This document shows, one piece after another, positions 7,291-9,642 of a stretch of DNA of 9,642 bases. Positions within the stretch are counted from its first letter, which is position 1. Every line of letters starts with the position of its first letter. The position numbers and the translations under genes were made by a program. Source of the stretch: Candidatus Borrarchaeota archaeon (GTDB taxonomy: Archaea; Asgardarchaeota; Sifarchaeia; Borrarchaeales; Borrarchaeaceae); the NCBI GenBank assembly GCA_016840645.1, contig JAEORY010000116.1:1-9642 (forward strand), written 5' to 3'. The notes under the pieces were generated by a model. It did not search any database, was not told the origin of the DNA, and saw only the letters and a list, made by a program, of their open reading frames with translations.

Positions 7291-8928
7291 TTTAAATAAA
7301 TCAAAAATATTAACAGCTCCACCATGTTCCTCAATATTATCAGATATCTTCTTTAGGATTGCAGCATTCGACATCTCTGGTAATTGGTTCATACCATCAT
7401 TCATGTTCATTATGGCACCAAATGCTGATTCTGAAAATTTGGTAGTATCTATCAGAACTGGAGGATCATATTTTCTTACATAAAATGCTACAGCAGCAGA
7501 AAAGGCTATATCATCATGACATCCCGTGTCAGCCTCAACTCTTCCATTTGTTTTACTAACTAATCCTGTGAGTTCTAGTGCTAGTCTCTCCGATTTAATG
7601 ATTTCTGGGAATTCACACACATATGAATATAAGGCATCAATCATCAATGGTCTTGTCTTAGCTGTTGTCGCAATCCCTGGTAGTACCGTTTTCACGCCTC
7701 TCTTCTCCTGATATACCATGGCATTAAATTCGGACATTCCCATTTCTTCAAGTACTTGATTCCCATAAGAATTAGATTCGACCACCAGAGAACCTGGATA
7801 TTGTGCACATGCATATTTTATTACCTTAACAAAATCAAATACTTGACATTTTCCTTGATATTCCCATACCTGTTCTAAGGATTCATAGTCCCAAACAGAT
7901 ATGGCTGACTTGTCTTCACCGTGTTCAGGAGCTGTATCAACTCCAATTATATAATATCTTCCAGGTACAGGTTTCGAGAACTGCCATACCTCCCCATTGA
8001 ACAATTTCATCTTTTCTATGGGTTCCATCTTGTTTTCTTGTATAACTTGTATGATATTTTCATCAAAAAACGATCCACCAGCAGGTAAAAATTTAAGTTC
8101 TAATTCCTGTTGAATCTTCTTAGGATTATTATCAAACAGCTTACATTGGGTATCATACCACTCAGGATCATCTGCTAACTCTGCAACATCTCTCCAATGT
8201 ATTACGAATGGGAAGAATATATCTCCTCCCGAAATAGCGTTTGAATATCTCTCAAAGAACCATTTTCCGATACCAACTGTCTTATTTGGTGTCGAAAGTA
8301 CCACAGTTCCATAAGGCACATTAGCTTTTCTAGCAGCTTTCTGGTTAGTAGAAAGAGCTGGAACCATGCCTGTCCAAGCTTCATCTAATTTATTGACAAA
8401 TGCGGCCTCATCTATGATCATGAAAGTGATGGCCTTACCACGAAGGGTATTTTCAGGTCTATTTGGGTTAACTGGTGACGCATAGACTTTACTTCCATTT
8501 GTCAGGATGAAGGACTGCTCGCTCCTCTTTGCGAATCCTCTACCGACTGTACCTTTAGGAGGTTTCATCCAGTCAGGTATTTTCTCTACCATCCCCCTAA
8601 TTGCCCTAGCAAAATCAGTTGCTTCCTTGGCATCCTTGGATATGACTCCAACAACAACATTCTTATGAAAAATACATAACCATGCTGCATATGCCTGGAT
8701 TATGGTAGAAATCCCGATTTGCCTAGATTTTAATACCAATACATATCGGTGTGTATTGATTAATCTGATCAAATCTTCTTGTGGTTTGTACGGCTGTAAT
8801 AGAACATCGTCTCCAGGAACCTCTATGTATATGTGATTTCTACAAAAATAGGAAAACGAATTCTTACATTTCAAAAATTCGGCCACATTCTTTTCTGCTT
8901 CTTTTTTCCTAGCCTCTTTTTTTGTCAT
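7288..8928 (-). CDS. terL: Terminase large subunit (DNA packaging ATPase and nuclease)
   Basis: The motor that pumps phage DNA into the prohead and cuts the concatemer. At 546 residues it is a usual length for the T4 gp17 type. The N-terminal ATPase shows a P-loop variant KSRQIGIST (residues 67-75), Walker B MIIDEAA (D173, E174) and coupling motif STPN (212-215). The C-terminal RNase H-like nuclease shows acidic residues in GVDTAPEHGEDKS (D331), VVESNSYG (E384) and CHDDIAF (D472, D473). The P-loop lacks the usual lysine before Ser/Thr and has Ile73 instead; Lys67 just before the motif may substitute, as the early P-loop lysine does in lambda gpA. The start ATG is preceded by GGGGG (8936-8940), a modest binding site. 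It is the first gene of the minus-strand block. No small terminase gene is visible nearby. Packaging type cannot be told from sequence alone. Confidence 0.96.
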   Translation of the reverse strand: MTKKEARKKEAEKNVAEFLKCKNSFSYFCRNHIYIEVPGDDVLLQPYKPQEDLIRLINTHRYVLVLKSRQIGISTIIQAYAAWLCIFHKNVVVGVISKDAKEATDFARAIRGMVEKIPDWMKPPKGTVGRGFAKRSEQSFILTNGSKVYASPVNPNRPENTLRGKAITFMIIDEAAFVNKLDEAWTGMVPALSTNQKAARKANVPYGTVVLSTPNKTVGIGKWFFERYSNAISGGDIFFPFVIHWRDVAELADDPEWYDTQCKLFDNNPKKIQQELELKFLPAGGSFFDENIIQVIQENKMEPIEKMKLFNGEVWQFSKPVPGRYYIIGVDTAPEHGEDKSAISVWDYESLEQVWEYQGKCQVFDFVKVIKYACAQYPGSLVVESNSYGNQVLEEMGMSEFNAMVYQEKRGVKTVLPGIATTAKTRPLMIDALYSYVCEFPEIIKSERLALELTGLVSKTNGRVEADTGCHDDIAFSAAVAFYVRKYDPPVLIDTTKFSESAFGAIMNMNDGMNQLPEMSNAAILKKISDNIEEHGGAVNIFDLFK

Positions 8929-8977
8929 CGTAAGACCCCCATTTTAGTGCAAATATTTGTTATTTGTTCTAAGATTT

Positions 8978-9004
8978 TTGACATGATCCACTATCTTATA
9001 TAAT
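8978..9004 (+). promoter_or_regulatory. Sigma-70-type promoter, rightward
   Basis: TTGACA at 8978-8983 and TATAAT at 8999-9004 match both consensus hexamers exactly. The spacer is 15 bases, two shorter than the optimum; taking TTTGAC as the -35 gives 16. Transcription would start near 9011 and read through the minigene into the zinc-ribbon gene. This suggests expression by unmodified host RNA polymerase, perhaps early in infection. Confidence 0.65.
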
Positions 9005-9042
9005 TGTACGGATCTACATATATTAATTAGTGAAGAAGGAAT

Positions 9043-9077
9043 TATTGTTTGTAAACACTTGAAAAATATAAACAATA
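9043..9077 (+). promoter_or_regulatory. Leader hairpin next to a strong ribosome binding site
   Basis: TATTGTTTGTA (9043-9053) pairs with TATAAACAATA (9067-9077) through 11 pairs including one G-U, with a 13-base loop. Its 3' arm ends directly before GGAGG at 9078-9082. In the transcript from the 8978 promoter it would sit in the 5' leader and could affect ribosome access to the site. It is AT-rich and so only moderately stable. Confidence 0.4.
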
Positions 9078-9097
9078 GGAGGTGCGACATGCTCTGA
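9078..9097 (+). other. Strong ribosome binding site with a two-codon minigene (AUG-CUC-UGA)
   Basis: GGAGG at 9078-9082 (within TAGGAGGTG) is the best Shine-Dalgarno match in the window and stands six bases before ATG at 9089-9091. The frame is then CTC followed at once by the stop TGA (9095-9097). Either this is a true minigene, comparable in form to the lambda bar minigenes (AUG-AUA-UAA), or the sequence has a one-base difference that breaks a short gene: skipping C9092 would give a 20-residue Ser/Asp/Gly-rich peptide ending at 9152. Confidence 0.4.
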
Positions 9098-9177
9098 CTA
9101 CTCTTCTGCAGACGACGACTTTCCTGGAAGTTCTTTGGGGGGGAGTGCATAACAGTCGTGAATAGAAAGAGAGAACT

Positions 9178-9477
9178 ATGTTACATGCAACTAGATACGA
9201 ACCGATGGAAGGAGACTCAGACTATGGGGATGAAATCTTTGTAAGACTCAAACCCTTTAAAGGAAAGAAAGGTCGATGTCCTTCCTGTAGATACAGCATC
9301 ATGAAATCCAAATGTCCTGGTACTGGAATCATGATTTATCCATTGTTTTGTCCTAACTGCGGAGCCAAATTTGTTTACAGAGCCTCTGCAAAAAAGAAAC
9401 CTAGACGACCTATGAAAATTATGGGAGACGGTGATGCTGATTTCGATATTTGGAAACCCAATCGAGAGCACACATAA
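9178..9477 (+). CDS. Small zinc-ribbon protein
   Basis: A 99-residue protein with two CxxC knuckles, CPSC (C34, C37) and CPNCG (C58, C61), 20 residues apart, the classic zinc-ribbon layout. C46 between them is an extra possible ligand. The N-terminus is acidic (EGDSDYGDE), the segment before the knuckles is basic (KPFKGKKGR), and a Lys/Arg-rich stretch (SAKKKPRRPMK) follows the second knuckle. This suggests binding to nucleic acid or to a transcription or replication protein, but the target is unknown. The ATG at 9178 has only a weak purine-rich binding site (AAGAGAG); an ATG at 9205 would drop nine residues without touching the zinc motif. It is the first clear gene downstream of the rightward promoter at 8978. 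A terminator follows within about 100 bases, so it may be transcribed alone or with one tiny frame. Fold confidence is high, function confidence low. Confidence 0.85.
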   Translation: MLHATRYEPMEGDSDYGDEIFVRLKPFKGKKGRCPSCRYSIMKSKCPGTGIMIYPLFCPNCGAKFVYRASAKKKPRRPMKIMGDGDADFDIWKPNREHT

Positions 9478-9507
9478 CCTTAACTGGTTGAAAGGAGAAC
9501 CCAAACA

Positions 9508-9597
9508 ATGTTAAGGAAAAGCCCGCTAAACGTGGGACCGCTGTTGCAGTACCTTCTTCACAGCCTTTCACTCCCTTGTGGTTATCAAGGGAGTTAA
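9508..9597 (+). CDS. Possible 29-residue peptide, doubtful
   Basis: An ATG at 9508 follows AAGGAG at 9492-9497 with a ten-base spacer and opens a 29-codon frame ending TAA at 9595-9597. The peptide begins MLRKSPLNVGPLLQYLLHSL and has one cysteine near its end. The binding site is good, but the last nine codons run through the whole terminator-like stem at 9570-9594, which is unusual for a real gene and forces its last residues. I recognise no family. It may be a genuine phage micropeptide, or only a ribosome-loading site on a short RNA. Confidence 0.3.
   Translation: MLRKSPLNVGPLLQYLLHSLSLPCGYQGS
9570..9594 (+). terminator. Terminator hairpin after the zinc-ribbon gene
   Basis: ACTCCCTTG (9570-9578) and CAAGGGAGT (9586-9594) form a perfect 9-bp stem with a 7-base loop. 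It is followed by TAATTATATAG, which is AT-rich but not a clean T run. It probably ends the rightward unit from the 8978 promoter. The other strand has no T-rich tail, so action is likely one-way. Confidence 0.65.
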
Positions 9598-9613
9598 TTA
9601 TATAGATTAGTTC

Positions 9614-9642
9614 CATCAGGGGGGCGAAAGCCCCCCATGATG
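9614..9642. terminator. Very stable G/C hairpin with GAAA tetraloop at the window edge
   Basis: GGGGGGC (9619-9625) pairs with GCCCCCC (9630-9636) around a GAAA loop, a GNRA tetraloop. Outside it CATCA (9614-9618) pairs with TGATG (9638-9642), leaving A9637 bulged. The stem is thus 12 pairs and may continue past the window. Its form suits an intrinsic terminator, but any T tract would lie outside the window. Confidence 0.6.

Larger units (their letters stand above)
8929..9177. other. Divergent intergenic control region
   Basis: These 249 bases separate the minus-strand terminase gene from the plus-strand zinc-ribbon gene. They hold a rightward sigma-70-like promoter, a hairpin, a strong ribosome binding site with a two-codon frame, and a run of seven G (9137-9143). 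No convincing sigma-70 promoter for the terminase operon was found, which fits transcription from a phage-specific late promoter or from further upstream. No gene longer than about 30 codons with a proper binding site is supported here. Confidence 0.7.
9478..9642 (+). other. Short non-coding tail of the zinc-ribbon unit, with two hairpins
   Basis: After the zinc-ribbon stop there is AAGGAG, a 29-codon frame, a 9-bp terminator-like hairpin and a strong G/C hairpin at the window edge. The part before the terminator has a further small pairing (CCCGC with GTGGG near 9522-9536), so a short structured RNA is possible. Nothing more definite is visible. Confidence 0.4.

Noticed and set aside
8992..9000. 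TATAAGATA on the minus strand, a possible T4-like late promoter for the terminase operon
   Set aside because: It differs from TATAAATA and overlaps the rightward -10 element. AT-rich DNA yields such near matches often, and no second copy was found to support a phage-specific consensus.
9045..9072. TTGTTT and TATAAA with a 16-base spacer as a second rightward promoter
   Set aside because: The -35 is poor and the transcript would start inside or just after the ribosome binding site. The bases are better explained by the hairpin.
8944..9150. A 68-codon minus-strand frame in the divergent region
   Set aside because: No ribosome binding site before its ATG, no family resemblance, and it runs opposite the promoter, hairpin and minigene.
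9082..9165. A 27-codon GTG-started frame in the leader
   Set aside because: The GTG directly follows AGGAG with no spacer, so it cannot be served by that site, and the peptide shows no recognisable feature.
9217..9616. Two minus-strand frames (9217-9504 and 9419-9616) at the right end
   Set aside because: Both lie mostly opposite the zinc-ribbon gene or its terminator and have no start signals; the zinc motifs show that the plus strand is the coding one.
1..9642. CRISPR arrays, tRNA genes and insertion sequences
   Set aside because: No regularly spaced repeats, cloverleaf-like segments or transposase genes were seen on either strand by eye; the only clear tandem repeat is inside the tape measure gene.

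Overview
This window looks like part of the genome of a large tailed bacteriophage with an AT-rich genome. The gene set supports this: a T4-type large terminase subunit, a very long tape measure protein, and a structural protein that follows the tape measure directly, as T4 genes 48 and 54 follow gene 29. The host cannot be named from sequence alone. Shine-Dalgarno sites and one promoter with perfect sigma-70 hexamers point to an ordinary bacterial host. A 1483-residue tape measure predicts a tail of roughly 220 nm by the usual 0.15 nm per residue rule. That would fit a large, possibly jumbo, phage, but this is inference.

Layout. Positions 3-695 hold the 3' end of a plus-strand gene of unknown function whose start lies before the window. 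It meets, stop codon on stop codon, a four-gene minus-strand block spanning 8928 down to 692. In transcription order the block is: terminase large subunit (8928-7288), a HExxH metallopeptidase-like protein (7279-6371), the tape measure protein (6357-1906), and a putative baseplate or tail-tube-cap protein (1906-692). The genes are very tightly packed. Two stop codons are the first three bases of the next gene's ribosome binding site (TAGGAG), and the third junction is a TAATG overlap, so the block is almost certainly one translationally coupled operon. An 11-bp inverted repeat surrounds the convergent stops at 685-731 and may terminate transcription.

Upstream of the terminase is a 249-base non-coding region (8929-9177) that runs divergently into a small plus-strand gene. 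It holds a consensus sigma-70-type promoter firing rightward, a hairpin ending at a perfect ribosome binding site, and a two-codon minigene (AUG-CUC-UGA) behind that site. The small plus-strand gene (9178-9477) encodes a zinc-ribbon protein. After it come a doubtful 29-codon reading frame, a 9-bp terminator hairpin, and a very stable G/C hairpin with a GAAA tetraloop at the right edge.

How the parts fit: the minus-strand block makes late functions (packaging motor, tail ruler, probable tail or baseplate part, and an enzyme of unknown role that may be virion-associated). The rightward promoter and zinc-ribbon gene look like the start of an earlier-expressed unit. No portal, capsid, sheath, tube or small terminase gene is present, so the terminase sits directly beside tail genes.
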